Source: Sulfolobales archaeon HS-7 (lineage in GTDB: Archaea > Thermoproteota > Thermoprotei_A > Sulfolobales > Sulfolobaceae). From it: DNA of 64,000 nucleotides. How positions within the stretch are numbered: the first letter of the stretch is position 1; the number at the start of each line of letters is the position of its first letter. This document shows, piece after piece, positions 26,686 to 37,877 of this stretch. Below the pieces are notes generated by a model. The model was not told the DNA's origin. It did not search any database and worked only from the letters and a program-made list of their open reading frames with translations. A program made the translations under genes and the position numbers. The DNA lies in the NCBI GenBank assembly GCA_019704295.1, contig AP024596.1:1783369-1847368 (forward strand), given 5' to 3'.

Positions 26686-27250
26686 GTATCTACTTAACAG
26701 GGGATATAAAAGGGAATTAGCACTAAGGGTGGTCACAGACAGGTACACTCTTACGTCAGAGGAAAGATTAATTCTATATAGATGTACACATTCGGATTAT
26801 GAAATATATCAAATAAGGGCAAAGTTACGAGACTCTAATGTAGTTGTAGTAGACGGGTTTAATATAGCCTCAATTATCATTAACTTAATAAAAGGAGATG
26901 ATGTATACGAATGCGATGATGGATTCCCTCGCGATAAGTCGTTAGGCAAATATAAGGGAGAATCAAATTTGGTGATAGATGCAATAATTCTATTGGCCGA
27001 GGAGCTAGGACGTCAATTGATAATATACTTTGACTATCCCGTTAGTAGAAGCGGAGAAATTGCATCAGGTTTAAGAAAAAAGGGAATCTTAGCGGAGGCA
27101 GTTAATAGCGTTGACAAGAAATTAATAGAATCTAATATACCTGTTTTATCTACTGATTTCGTAGTATTGATTAAAACTCAGTATTTATTTAATCCGTTTC
27201 CTTTTCTGTTAAAAAAATGGGGTTTTTCTTTATTTAGCTTATTTGATTAA
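26627..27250 (+). CDS. DUF434-family protein
   Basis: A 207-residue protein matching the pattern of the archaeal DUF434/DUF5616 family: DYKYLLNRGYKRELALRVVTDRY and LTSEERLILYRC at the N-terminus, then VVVVDGFNIASII, which resembles the start of a PIN/NYN-like nuclease fold, and SVDKKLI later. It overlaps alaS by 59 bp, so its real start may be a little downstream. A nuclease role is only an inference from VDGFN and scattered acidic residues. Confidence 0.75.
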   Translation: MLQEKIKLSRKLRESYTDYKYLLNRGYKRELALRVVTDRYTLTSEERLILYRCTHSDYEIYQIRAKLRDSNVVVVDGFNIASIIINLIKGDDVYECDDGFPRDKSLGKYKGESNLVIDAIILLAEELGRQLIIYFDYPVSRSGEIASGLRKKGILAEAVNSVDKKLIESNIPVLSTDFVVLIKTQYLFNPFPFLLKKWGFSLFSLFD

Positions 27251-27657
27251 TCTCTATATATTATTTTTAACCATAATAAAGTGGTGAGAATTATGAGGAT
27301 AATATTCAGTATAGCAGCAGGAATCACTATTGAGCTGGGCGGAAGTGGTTGATTTAGTAGAGGTCCAGAAACCTTAAATGCAAAAAACAAAAGAAGGGAA
27401 TTTATTACATAAAGCGTGAAAATAATAGGTATCAATCTTCTTGTACCACTTAATATTTCATACGCTGCGAATAAGTAAAGTGCAGAAGCGAATCCAAAAT
27501 ACTCTGCATACTCCGCGAATACGAAAGAATAATGGCCTGTTACTGAGGCGGCAAACGTCGCAGCACCATATCCAACATAAAAATGATAAATGGCCCAGCT
27601 AACAGAAAATACACCTAATGCATACCTTAGGAATCTTTCGTTCAAGGTTTCTAACAT
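27247..27657 (-). CDS. Small four-helix membrane protein
   Basis: A 136-residue, strongly hydrophobic protein with four predicted transmembrane helices (about residues 11-32, 50-66, 75-92 and 108-130) and charged ends. I do not recognise the family. Its ATG is only 3 bp after the stop of the upstream minus-strand gene for a small anchored protein, so the two form an operon. The stop overlaps the stop of the convergent DUF434 gene. Confidence 0.72.
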   Translation of the reverse strand: MLETLNERFLRYALGVFSVSWAIYHFYVGYGAATFAASVTGHYSFVFAEYAEYFGFASALYLFAAYEILSGTRRLIPIIFTLYVINSLLLFFAFKVSGPLLNQPLPPSSIVIPAAILNIILIILTTLLWLKIIYRD

Positions 27658-27660
27658 CTG

Positions 27661-27870
27661 TTAACCCCACACGTATCCAGAGGAACTTGATGTTGTAGAA
27701 GAGTTTGATGTTGTAGAAGAAACAACTGATGAAGTCTCCGACGAACTCGTAGCTTGAGCTTTGTGTTGAGGAATTATATTAACCAACGCTGACGTTAACA
27801 AGATAACATTAGCAGCAACTACTAACAAAGAAACTAATAATAATAACCCTACACCTAATTTCTTTTTCAT
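27661..27870 (-). CDS. Small Ser/Thr-rich membrane-anchored protein
   Basis: A 69-residue protein: MKKKLGVGLLLLVSLLVVAA forms an N-terminal signal-anchor; the outer half is low-complexity Ser/Thr (SSVVSSTTSNSSTTSSSS) ending GYVWG. Ser/Thr-rich external linkers of this kind are common in heavily glycosylated Sulfolobales surface proteins. It precedes the four-helix membrane protein by 3 bp. A T-rich promoter box (ATTTTTAATC) lies upstream on the minus strand. Confidence 0.68.
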   Translation of the reverse strand: MKKKLGVGLLLLVSLLVVAANVILLTSALVNIIPQHKAQATSSSETSSVVSSTTSNSSTTSSSSGYVWG

Positions 27871-27983
27871 AATGACACCGTGTGATCAGTTGGTAAAAAA
27901 ATTGATTAAAAATTTTTTGTTATTTATCTTGACTGGGTATATCCAGTAATAACTATGCCGATTCAACTTCTAGAATAATATTA

Positions 27984-28088
27984 GCTGAGATTGAAATATG
28001 AAATGAAGCGTTTATGGGTCAACGAGGGGTGGATCACCTAGAACTGTAAGGGGCTTGGACTTTATAGGATTTCATATTTCATCTCGAT
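27984..28088. repeat. Inverted repeat flanking about 65 bases, next to an insertion sequence
   Basis: GAAATATGAAAT at 27992-28003 and its exact complement ATTTCATATTTC at 28069-28080 form a 12-bp perfect arm, extended by the GAGAT/ATCTC neighbours with one bulge. The enclosed DNA is GC-richer than its surroundings. It could be a hairpin of a small RNA or a tiny inverted-repeat element. It ends 30 bp from the left end of the insertion sequence. Confidence 0.5.
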
Positions 28089-28117
28089 CCTTAGCCCTCG
28101 GACTTCATTAAAGTCAC

Positions 28118-29406
28118 GGGACAGTGTCCAATGCACAATAAATGTAATCTGCTTTATTAACTAAATTTTTATGAGAAAGACAAATTTAAAGAACTTACAT
28201 GGAAGGATAATACTTAAGGGGGATTACACCTAGGTTATACCGTGGTAATGATCTACCAAGACGTAATTCCCCAAGAGTACTTGAGTTGGAAGAGTAAATA
28301 TCTTTTGGAGTGCGAGCGAATCCTGAGTGAGTTAGAGGACGTAATTGTTAGCGAGTTCAAGGATCACAAGTTCTCCAAGTATGAACGCGGTCTACTTGAA
28401 GATGCTGATCGTGAGGGTACTTTTCGGAGAGTCGTATAGGGGAGTAATTGAGCTAGCGGTTACCAATGAAGTGGTCAAGGTTTTCCTCAGCGTTAAAGAG
28501 GTTCCCTCGAGGTCCTCTTGAACTGGTTTGTGTACAAGTACGAAGATAGAGTTAGGGATCTACTCCTCAAGGTCTTCAGGAGATTGGAGTCGCGAGTTAA
28601 CGAGGAGCAACTTCCACCACTTCCTAGCGAAGGACAAGTTCGGAATGCAAAGGCTGATGGACAGCTTTCCCGTGGAGCTTCCTCACGGGGAGAAGATCGT
28701 GGAAACGCACATTGAGAAACTAGTGTTGGATCTAAGGGAAATTGATCCGAGGAAGAAACCTCATGAAGTGTTTGCGACACTCGATGAGAGGAAAAGGGAT
28801 CAACTCTTTTCTCATTTCCCTGTAAATTACACCCTTAGCGAACATGAGGGTAGCTGGAGGAAGAAGTGGGGGAAAGCCTGGTTCGGGGGGGAAGTGCTTC
28901 GCCGAGATCTCGACGAAGACCCTCATGGTTTGCAAGGTTAAGATAGTTCCGGCCAACGTCTCCGACTTTAAATCTCCCATAAAGCCAAACGTGATCGCGC
29001 TTGTGGACAGGGGGTTTGCGGAGAAAGGCAAGGTGATCAGAGTCAAGAATGGCTTGGGAATACTGAGAGGAGGCGTTAAATTCTTCGGAACTTTCCTCAG
29101 AACACGAGGCCTTACGCGAGGAGCATGAGGAGATTGAATGTCTTTGCCAGCCTCTTGGGCCTAGCTTACAATATTCAGCGGTTTAGCTCCGCTAGAAAGC
29201 GCTGAAATCTCCACTTAAAACCCCGCTAGAGAAGCTCGTCCCTAGCCTTGATTCTCGAAAGTTTCAAGATTACTTGCAAGTGTACTTAATAAACTGATTT
29301 TATATTGTTTCTTCACTAGTAATTAAGCGAATTTAATTCTAGACTTACGTGTTTTATAACTTTTTACTTTATTTAGTTATTCACATTAATTACACATTGG
29401 ACACTG

Positions 29407-29408
<2 letters not shown>
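28118..29408 (+). mobile_element. Degraded insertion sequence with terminal inverted repeats
   Basis: GGGACAGTGTCCAATG at 28118 and CATTGGACACTGTCTC at the right end (about 29393-29408) are inverted repeats with one mismatch, extending a few bases further inward. Between them lies a frameshifted transposase gene on the plus strand, giving an element of about 1.29 kb. No clear target duplication is seen. It lies directly before the surviving part of a DUF929 gene. Confidence 0.8.
28242..29128 (+). pseudogene. Broken transposase gene of the 1.29-kb element
   Basis: The protein can be followed only by changing frame. The first 65 codons (IYQDVIPQEYLSWKSKYLLE...) continue in another frame as MLIVRVLFGESYRGVIELAVTN, then WFVYKYEDRVRDLLLKVFRR, then LREIDPRKKPHEVFATLDE and SEHEGSWRKKWGKAWFGG, and finally KIVPANVSDFKSPIKPNVIALVDRGFAEKG, where ALVDRGF resembles the second catalytic Asp region of DDE transposases. 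At least three frame changes show it is dead. The IS family (IS5-like or unclassified archaeal group) is not certain. Confidence 0.72.
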
Positions 29409-31363
<1,955 letters not shown>

Positions 31364-31498
31364 CCATTTCGAAATTATATAATCGATAACTCTGTATTAA
31401 CAGATTTCTTTACTTTCCTGTATTTTACGCTATCTCTCTAGGAAGTGATCTAGAAAAGAGGTAACAAGGTTAAATATGTTAAATGTGTATAATAGTTT

Positions 31499-31840
31499 AT
31501 GTCAGAGCCACTGATTACAGAATTGAAGATGCTATTCTCGGCATTGGCTGATAACACGCGATTGCAAATTGTAACCTATCTTATAGATAAAGGGGAGGCT
31601 ACTGTCCAGCAAATCTCAGAGTCCATCGGTAAATCACAGTCATTAATATCCCATCACCTTACGTGTTTAAGGAATTGTGGCGTAGTGTCCGTTAGGAAAA
31701 ACGGAAAATACTCCGTGTATTCGATCAATGGAAGTGAGATAAGGGAAATAGTTAAGATGTCAATTAATCACGTAAACAAGTACAGCAAATCAATACTGGC
31801 ATGCGATATAATAAAAGAACCTATTTCTGTAGAGCATTAA
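31499..31840 (+). CDS. ArsR-family winged-helix transcription regulator
   Basis: A 113-residue protein: KMLFSALADNTRLQIVTYLID, then the helix-turn-helix TVQQISESIGKSQSLISHHL and the wing NGKYSVYSI, a standard ArsR fold. No metal-binding cysteine pair of the CxC type is seen near helix 3, so a non-metal or redox signal is possible. The promoter region holds two spaced GTTAAAT units (about 31468-31484) that could be an operator. The target genes are unknown. Confidence 0.9.
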   Translation: MSEPLITELKMLFSALADNTRLQIVTYLIDKGEATVQQISESIGKSQSLISHHLTCLRNCGVVSVRKNGKYSVYSINGSEIREIVKMSINHVNKYSKSILACDIIKEPISVEH

Positions 31841-31955
31841 CTTTCTTAATGGGACGTTGGGAAGCTTGCGCGGAAAAACGTTTTCATGAAAGCTTTCTAA
31901 TGATTACTTCTTCGGTGATTTCAAATGCTGACTTTCCGTATTTTCACAACCATGT

Positions 31956-32717
31956 TCACAGAATTGAGGAACCTTTAATTGACTCTCCAGAATCCATGAG
32001 GAATATCCCTCCAGTTAGAGATTCTATTTTGACTATACTCGCAGCTAATTCGGCTACATCCTCAGGCTGTAATATTTTCCCCATTAATGAAACCCTCTTA
32101 GCGAACTGTTCCTCAGTGAGGTTCAGGAGGGATGCCATACTTTCCCCCAACTTAGTCTTAGTGAACCCTGGAACTAGAACGTTAACCCTAATACGTGGAG
32201 CCATTTCGAGAGCTAGGTATCTGGTTAGTGTGATTACAGCTGCTTTCATCGAACCGTATACCAAGAGTCCTACAATAGGTGAGACTCCCGCTATTGATGA
32301 TACGTTGAGAATTTCCCCTCCATCAGATATAGCAGAGGAAAATACCTTTGAACAATAGAGAACGGATTTAAAGTTGGTCGAGATCTGCCTCTCAATTACC
32401 TTTTCATCAATGGAATTGAGCGTTGTATAGATTCCGATCCCCGCATTATTTACGAGTACGTCTACCTTTTTTCTATGCTTTAGCGTTGTCTCTAAGAGAA
32501 GTTTACATCCTTCTTCAGTTGAAACGTCTGCCATTACCCCTATTGACTTTCCACCGTTCTTTACGATCTCCTCTACAGTCTGATTCATCTCGTTTTCCCT
32601 TTTTCTCGCGTTAACAACAACAAATGCGCCTTCAGTGGCCATCCTGATTGCTATTGCCCTTCCTATACCCCTCCCCGAACCTGTAACTACAACGGTTTTA
32701 TCCCTTAACTCGAACGT
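31956..32717 (-). CDS. Short-chain dehydrogenase/reductase with no canonical start codon
   Basis: From ATG 32642 downward the protein reads MATEGAFVVVNARKRE..., with NNAG, a serine in LNVSSIAG and the YGSMKAA active-site tyrosine-lysine. The dinucleotide motif TVVVTGSGRGIGRAIAIRM lies upstream in the same frame, but that frame has no ATG, GTG or TTG before the Rossmann motif. Candidates are ACG at 32717 (giving TFELRDKTVVVTG) or ATG 32724, which is one base out of frame. The gene follows DUF1028 directly. The enzyme would be an NAD(P)-dependent oxidoreductase, substrate unknown. Confidence 0.85.
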   Translation of the reverse strand, partial: TFELRDKTVVVTGSGRGIGRAIAIRMATEGAFVVVNARKRENEMNQTVEEIVKNGGKSIGVMADVSTEEGCKLLLETTLKHRKKVDVLVNNAGIGIYTTLNSIDEKVIERQISTNFKSVLYCSKVFSSAISDGGEILNVSSIAGVSPIVGLLVYGSMKAAVITLTRYLALEMAPRIRVNVLVPGFTKTKLGESMASLLNLTEEQFAKRVSLMGKILQPEDVAELAASIVKIESLTGGIFLMDSGESIKGSSIL

Positions 32718-33532
32718 TGTTCATCCCCTGCGGCCTGATTCAAGAGGAGAGAAAATACGTTTTTCCCAATCTTGTATCCGGTAAACTTGTTTTCGAAATT
32801 ATTTACCTCTACCCAGGTTCTCAGGTCTCTATACCCAAGTTTGGCTAGAGCTTTTTTTATTTCCTCCTCATGTTCCTCGACGTCAATCATCTCCTCCTTC
32901 ATGAAAGTTGCTCTCCATATCTCATATATCCTCCTTAATTCCCTTAGTGGTTGTTTATGATCGTCAACTCTAATGTCTATTACTTTTCCTACTGAAAGCG
33001 GATCTATTTCCCCCTCTTGATTCCGTTGATTAGTAACTGCAATAAGGGCCGCGCTCTGTCTACCTCTCTTATCTCCTCCTGCCCTATCTCCAGCCTCTAA
33101 CGCTCTGACTACTTTCTCTATTATGTCCCCCTTTTCTTCTGCTACTCGCGCCATAGCTTCGAGTACTTCTTCTCCTGCCAGTATGTTTCCCTGAACTGTG
33201 AAGTTATGACCTACAATATGGGATGCGTATGAATGACACTCTTTCCCTGTAAACGCAAAGGCGTTACCTTTAGCATCTACTACTCCTACCTGTCTCCTTT
33301 CCCTCAGAGGATCTGAGGCAACTAACCTGTTTACTGTCTCTTTTGCGTCGTATTTCTCTAGCAACTTAAGACCTTCTACGCCGTATTGCAAGTTCGCCAG
33401 AGCTTGAGTTGCTATAGCGCCTACTCCCGGTTTTAACCATGGCACCAGTGCGCCTACAGCTAAAAATTTACTTGCTACGCCAATACCCCAAACGCTTTGG
33501 TCGGGATCGTAAATCACAATCGAAAACGTCAT
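32705..33532 (-). CDS. DUF1028-family protein (Ntn-hydrolase-like)
   Basis: A 275-residue protein matching DUF1028: MTFSIVIYDPDQSVWGIGVASKFLAVGA at the N-terminus, GVGAIATQALANLQYG, the conserved GNAFAFTGKECHSYASHIVG, FTVQGNILAG and AGGDKRGRQSAAL. The fold is thought to be Ntn-hydrolase-like and the family is often linked to amino-acid or peptide degradation. Its 3' end overlaps the 5' region of the SDR gene, so the two are probably one transcript. Confidence 0.88.
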   Translation of the reverse strand: MTFSIVIYDPDQSVWGIGVASKFLAVGALVPWLKPGVGAIATQALANLQYGVEGLKLLEKYDAKETVNRLVASDPLRERRQVGVVDAKGNAFAFTGKECHSYASHIVGHNFTVQGNILAGEEVLEAMARVAEEKGDIIEKVVRALEAGDRAGGDKRGRQSAALIAVTNQRNQEGEIDPLSVGKVIDIRVDDHKQPLRELRRIYEIWRATFMKEEMIDVEEHEEEIKKALAKLGYRDLRTWVEVNNFENKFTGYKIGKNVFSLLLNQAAGDEQRSS

Positions 33533-34047
33533 AGAGTATTTTTCACATGACAGATTTAATAGTTTCCTAATACTTTGGGGATCTTATCGAAGTGAGAGGG
33601 TAATCTGAGGTCATTTTCCTGAACTTTGCGCAGAACACGTCAAAAGCTTCTGAAATATCATTATAGTAAACTACAGTGTTTAGTTCATCTCCGGGAAAAA
33701 AAATATCTACTATAAGCTAAGCAGGCAATTCAGGTTTTCTTTTTGAATTCGCTTTGTTCCTATAATTTAAGAGAAAATATTACGATCATGCTCACTAAAA
33801 ACGTTTAGTTAGCAGGATAATTTCGTTGAATATCCATCTTATAATTCTTTATTATTCCAATTCGCAATAGATTTGTGATCTGCCCGTTACCGATCCAGCA
33901 ATGAATTCGTTAATTTCAAACTAATAAAAGAAAGTGAACTCACAATGAATGCGTGAACGGCTCTATCTAGTTTTCCTTAATAGTTTATCAAAAATTCATG
34001 AGAATAATCGGCATACCCTTTTTAATGTTTTCAACAAACACATAATT
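33533..34047. other. Intergenic stretch, about 0.5 kb
   Basis: AT-rich DNA with scattered stops in all frames and no recognisable RNA. An upstream extension of the small plus-strand gene to 33949 is open but lies before its TATA box, so it is probably not translated. T-rich CTTTTTAATGTT at about 34018-34029 is the likely promoter of the gene at 34048. Confidence 0.5.
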
Positions 34048-34197
34048 ATGAGAATTGTTGAGGATGAGTACGGGAATAGGTTTTTGGAGTTTGAGACTAA
34101 AGAAGATTTAGAGGAGTTTAGGAAAATGTTAATTGAAGCTTATTATGAGCTCAATCCCGACCATAAACGTCCTTGTGAGACCCAATCTCCCAAATAA
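34048..34197 (+). CDS. Small acidic protein convergent with a RelE-like gene (possible antitoxin)
   Basis: A 49-residue protein, MRIVEDEYGNRFLEFETKED followed by a helical LEEFRKMLIEAYYEL. The start is chosen because a TATA-like box lies about 25 bases upstream; a longer in-frame version begins at 33949. Its last 47 bp overlap the 3' end of the RelE-like gene on the other strand. An antitoxin role is inferred only from position, size and acidity. Confidence 0.6.
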   Translation: MRIVEDEYGNRFLEFETKEDLEEFRKMLIEAYYELNPDHKRPCETQSPK

Positions 34198-34462
34198 ATA
34201 TGATACAGTTTTTCGGATCCACGCTGAATAGTATCCTTATATCGCCCGTAACTTCTATTGAGAACATCGAATTACCGTATATGTCTCTTCCAAGTTTCTC
34301 TCTGGCATATTTGAAAGGATTTTCCTTCAATAACTCCAACTTATCGACTATTAACATCAAAACCTCTAAGTTGGAAAACCTCCTAACCACAAACTTAGCT
34401 AGATCTTTAACGTCTCTAACATCACTCGTCAGAAACCTCATATTCCACTTCTCGCAGACCAC
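34151..34462 (-). CDS. RelE/ParE-like toxin-fold protein
   Basis: A 103-residue protein. The pattern KLELLKENPFKYAREKLGRD, then MFSIEVTGDIRILFSVDP, then IIFIWEIGSHKDVYG follows the RelE/ParE order of helices, central strands with an arginine, and a C-terminal strand ending HKDVY. RelE enzymes cut mRNA on the ribosome; ParE acts on gyrase. An ATG 21 bases in (MRFLTSDV) is an alternative start. A TATA-like CTTAAATATG lies just upstream on the minus strand. The usual co-directional antitoxin gene is absent. Confidence 0.75.
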   Translation of the reverse strand: MVCEKWNMRFLTSDVRDVKDLAKFVVRRFSNLEVLMLIVDKLELLKENPFKYAREKLGRDIYGNSMFSIEVTGDIRILFSVDPKNCIIFIWEIGSHKDVYGRD

Positions 34463-34761
34463 ATTAACATAAAAAGAAAGACATATTTAAGAATCTTTTT
34501 TCTTCGTATATTATCCCATTAGAAATAATAATATATGTAAATAATATTATACACAATTAATAGAAACAGAAAACCGATAAAGATTGCCAAACCATCAGTC
34601 TTGTTTGCCAAAAAATCTCATTTTTGTAAGATATTATTAGTATAATTCATGTATAAAAATATAGGATTAAGTTAAATTAAAAGAAATAACAATATGATAT
34701 GTTTAGTCAAAATCTGCTACATTTTACAAGTTAATGATAACAAAAGGAAGAAATTCTGAAT
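34463..34761. other. Very AT-rich intergenic stretch
   Basis: About 300 bases of extreme A+T content between the RelE-like gene and the transposase remnant. It contains the presumed minus-strand promoter of the RelE-like gene and nothing else I can identify. Confidence 0.5.
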
Positions 34762-35760
34762 TTATTTCACGAGTCCAAAACGAGGTACATAGTCCACCCT
34801 GAAGCTTGAAAACGTCTAGAGGAGATTGACGAACTGGTCAAGCATGAAGGGCTTTTCTTTCGGTGCCTTGAAGTTAAACAAGAGGTAGAAGTACAAGTTT
34901 CAGGAAGTGTCGAGAAGTGGGTAGATCAGGTAGAGGTAAAGCTTGTTGCACAACCTCCTAATAAGTTCTATTCTAGCCTTCCTCGTCTTGAGCCCTTCCT
35001 CTATTTACCACCTCGACCTGTAGGTCTCGGCCAACTCGTAAGGATCTTTGTCAACGTTTGAGACGAAAACGAAGTGCATTGGTTTCCCCTTGTGTTTCAC
35101 GTAAATCACGTCGTAATAGTAGAGTCCCTTGTGATCTAGCCTTCTATAAGCAACGTAAGTTCTGTCGTTAACTGCGTGGTACCTCACGGTAAGGGGCTGG
35201 GCAAAGAGTTCCTTGACTCCCTTCAAGTTAGTTTTCCCTCTGATCACGGTTTTAGCGGGTAACTCCTTGAGGATCTCGAGGTTGAGGAATCCAGCGTCAG
35301 CAACAACGTAACTCAAGTTAACGTGCTGTAAAGCCCTATTGACGAACTCTTGAAGAAACTCGGAGGGCTTTTGATCCCCCCGGAACTGCGAATTGGGTAA
35401 CCACGTTACATCTCACGGGAGACAAGAGATCTGCGGATCTAACCTTGGCCTTTCCCGAGAAGAGTTTGTCCCCCACTCTCTCCGCCTCCTTCTCTCCCAC
35501 CCTCAAGAAGGTCTCGTCGAATCCCAGCACGATCTTCTCATTAGTGAAAATTGTACACAGCTCCCAGAACTCGAAGGTTTTACCCAGAAGTTTACCTAGC
35601 TTTTTCCCTTGTCTTACAAGGGAAATGCAATCCTTTCCTCTATTTTCCGAGAGGAGGGATTTGCTCCTCTTGATAACGTCCCGGGGATTAGAGGAAATCT
35701 TCTTAAACGCTTCCTCTACTATTAGCGAGGGACTTGTTACGTGGTTTGCTTGTCCTCATA
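34762..35760 (-). pseudogene. Broken DDE-type transposase gene (ISC1217-like or IS4/ISH3-like)
   Basis: Read on the minus strand: VEEAFKKISSNPRDVIKRSK and KTFEFWELCTIFTNEKIVLG lead into FDETFLRVGEKEAERVGDKL (first catalytic Asp). After a frame change come LSYVVADAGFLNLEILKELP (second Asp region) and MHFVFVSNVDKDPYELAETY, then RSRW, a stop, and IEEGLKTRKARIELIRRL, where YRSRWxIEE is the Y-R-E signature of IS4-superfamily transposases. Several frame changes and stops show it is dead. I could not find its terminal repeats. Confidence 0.72.
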
Positions 35761-36141
35761 ACTAGGTCTGGGAGGTTCCTCACTTAAACTTTAACGTTAT
35801 CATTTCTACCCTCTTGATAATACCAAATGCAAGGTATTACTATACGTGTAAAAACTAGGTTACGTGCCTTTCTCTGAGATAAAAATCGATCTTTTCTCCA
35901 CTTCAACGGAAATTTAGTTGATTTCTACTCTTAAGCGGAATTTTCCCGTATTTTAGAAATTGTCTCATATTTAGTAAAATTAAGGAAACAACTGCTCTTC
36001 CTCTAATTTATTGACGTCGTTCTTTACCATAATATCACGTTCTATTGTTAAACTGACACACTGTTGCAAAAATATCCTTCGCTGTTGCAAATGCCTTACC
36101 TAAATAGAGAAGGTAATTCCCTTGAAATTAACGTAAAACAA

Positions 36142-36214
<73 letters not shown>

Positions 36215-36258
36215 ACTGCGCAGTAGTAAGACTATATCATTATTTCTATTATTTTAAG

Positions 36259-36846
36259 TTAACGTCTCCTAGGACTTCCCCCTAGATTCATGATTTGCCT
36301 TACCCTAAAATAAGAGAGAATAATCCATACGTCAATGCACCCTATTCCCCATGCCTCTATCGTGGCAGCCGAAGGCCAATGAACCGTGGCAGCAACTACG
36401 GTGGCTATTAGGAAAAGAAAGATCATTAAAATCCCGAGGTCTCTTGATGCGAAAAGTAATGAGAGTCCGTTTACCAAAACAGCCATGTCAAACTGTATGA
36501 AAAACCAGGTTGATACGAAAACATGTGGATAAGTGCCTTCATGATACACTCCTATAAGTGCAAGGAATATAGCAGCAATGATGACCAGCGTTGCCGAGAC
36601 GGTCTCCACCTTGTTTTGGCTTAAGTATACTAAATAGCTACCATATAGCGCAGTAAATAAAGCTACAACGATTAAGCCAACGTTGTATAGATACGGATCC
36701 GTCGCTCTGGGCCCACCTAGGTCGCTAAACGCATTTACCGTCAGTTTGAACCACGGATTAATTACCACGCATAAACCTATAATCACCCAGGCGAGAACTG
36801 CTGCAAATATGCCCGTATATCTCAGGAATGAAACGAATCCATTCAT
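36259..36846 (-). CDS. DUF998-family membrane protein
   Basis: A 195-residue protein with about six transmembrane helices, starting FLRYTGIFAAVLAWVIIGLC. It contains the typical NPWFKLTVNAFSDLGGP segment between helices 1 and 2 of DUF998, and GVYHEGTYPHVF between later helices. Function is unknown. It overlaps the upstream acetyltransferase gene by 4 bp, so the two are co-transcribed. Confidence 0.88.
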   Translation of the reverse strand: MNGFVSFLRYTGIFAAVLAWVIIGLCVVINPWFKLTVNAFSDLGGPRATDPYLYNVGLIVVALFTALYGSYLVYLSQNKVETVSATLVIIAAIFLALIGVYHEGTYPHVFVSTWFFIQFDMAVLVNGLSLLFASRDLGILMIFLFLIATVVAATVHWPSAATIEAWGIGCIDVWIILSYFRVRQIMNLGGSPRRR

Positions 36847-37349
36847 AATTCCCTAGCCATGACGAAGGCATCCTCCCCGTCCATGTAGTAGTGCTTTAAA
36901 GTCCTCACCTTCTTAAAGCCCTTCTTCTCATACAGGCGTATTGCTACGTCATTACTTACCCTTACCTCAAGATAAACTTCCTGAGCTCCGTAGTCCGATT
37001 TCATATGCGATAAGGAGTAATCTAACAAGTTTCCTCCTATACCCATTCCTCTATAACTCGGTAAAACCGCTATGGAGACAACGTGCCCCTTTTTGACGAA
37101 GTTCGGAAAGGACCTAATAACACTAAAGCCTGATTCGATCCTAGGCATTATATAGCCAACAACCTCCCCTTTTACTTCCGCGACGAAAAAAGCCCTCGCA
37201 TACTCAACAACATGTTCCTGAAAGAAGTAGTATGGGTAGTTTTCAGGAAGTGATATCCTGTTAATTGACATAATATCTTCAACGTCATTTAGGGTAGCGT
37301 TTCTTATAGAGAACTGCACTTCCTTATCTGTTTGCAACTCTGACCACAT
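36843..37349 (-). CDS. N-terminal protein acetyltransferase (Ard1/RimI-like GNAT)
   Basis: A 168-residue GNAT enzyme: IRNATLNDVEDIMSINRISL, PENYPYYFF, GYIMPRIESGFS, GHVVSIAVLPSYRGMGIGG with the acetyl-CoA loop RGMGIG, and YLEVRVSNDVAIRLYEKKGF. This closely follows the Sulfolobus Ard1-type acetyltransferase, which acetylates N-termini of proteins such as Alba. It is the first gene of a two-gene operon with the DUF998 protein. Confidence 0.93.
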   Translation of the reverse strand: MWSELQTDKEVQFSIRNATLNDVEDIMSINRISLPENYPYYFFQEHVVEYARAFFVAEVKGEVVGYIMPRIESGFSVIRSFPNFVKKGHVVSIAVLPSYRGMGIGGNLLDYSLSHMKSDYGAQEVYLEVRVSNDVAIRLYEKKGFKKVRTLKHYYMDGEDAFVMAREL

Positions 37350-37877
37350 AAAGTTTAGGATTTAACGTTTAAATTATTTGTTAATAAACTCTCATTGTCA
37401 GGCATCTGATTTTACTATTATGGCAAGGCGAGGTTTAAAGTTAAGGGATTCACGGACCATTGTCAAATACGCAATTAACATGAAAAACTAGATAAACTAA
37501 AAAGTTATAAAATACGTCTGCCAACAACTAAGTTCGTTTAATTAAGAGTAGAATAATAAGATAAATTTATTTGTTAGGTGTTATACCAAATCTTAACATA
37601 TTTTTCGAAAATTAAGACTAGAAAATGAGCTTTTCTAGTGTTATGAGTTCTGTTATTAAGGGTCTTAAACTGCCAGATATTGCAAGCTATAAGGTTAACA
37701 AGGGTGTTCAATCTCCGTGATCCTCTTATATTATCCTCCTAATTGAGCGCTATAAGACATGTTATTTCTATATCCCCAAATTTAGTTTTTAAAGCAACAT
37801 TTACTGTTAGACACAGTTACAAGAAAACCGTAATAGGGGAATGAAGTTAAACGGAACTGTGAGATGTGTCTAGTATT
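37350..37877. other. Intergenic stretch, about 0.5 kb
   Basis: AT-rich with no credible gene in any frame. It lies upstream of the acetyltransferase (leftward) and downstream of SRP19. I see no tRNA-like or C/D-box pattern. Confidence 0.5.

Noticed and set aside
31801..32358. Plus-strand 185-codon frame over the SDR gene
   Set aside because: It is antisense to the conserved SDR reading frame and has no recognisable motifs.
33949..34047. N-terminal extension of the small acidic protein
   Set aside because: A TATA box about 25 bases before ATG 34048 implies that transcription begins after this extension.
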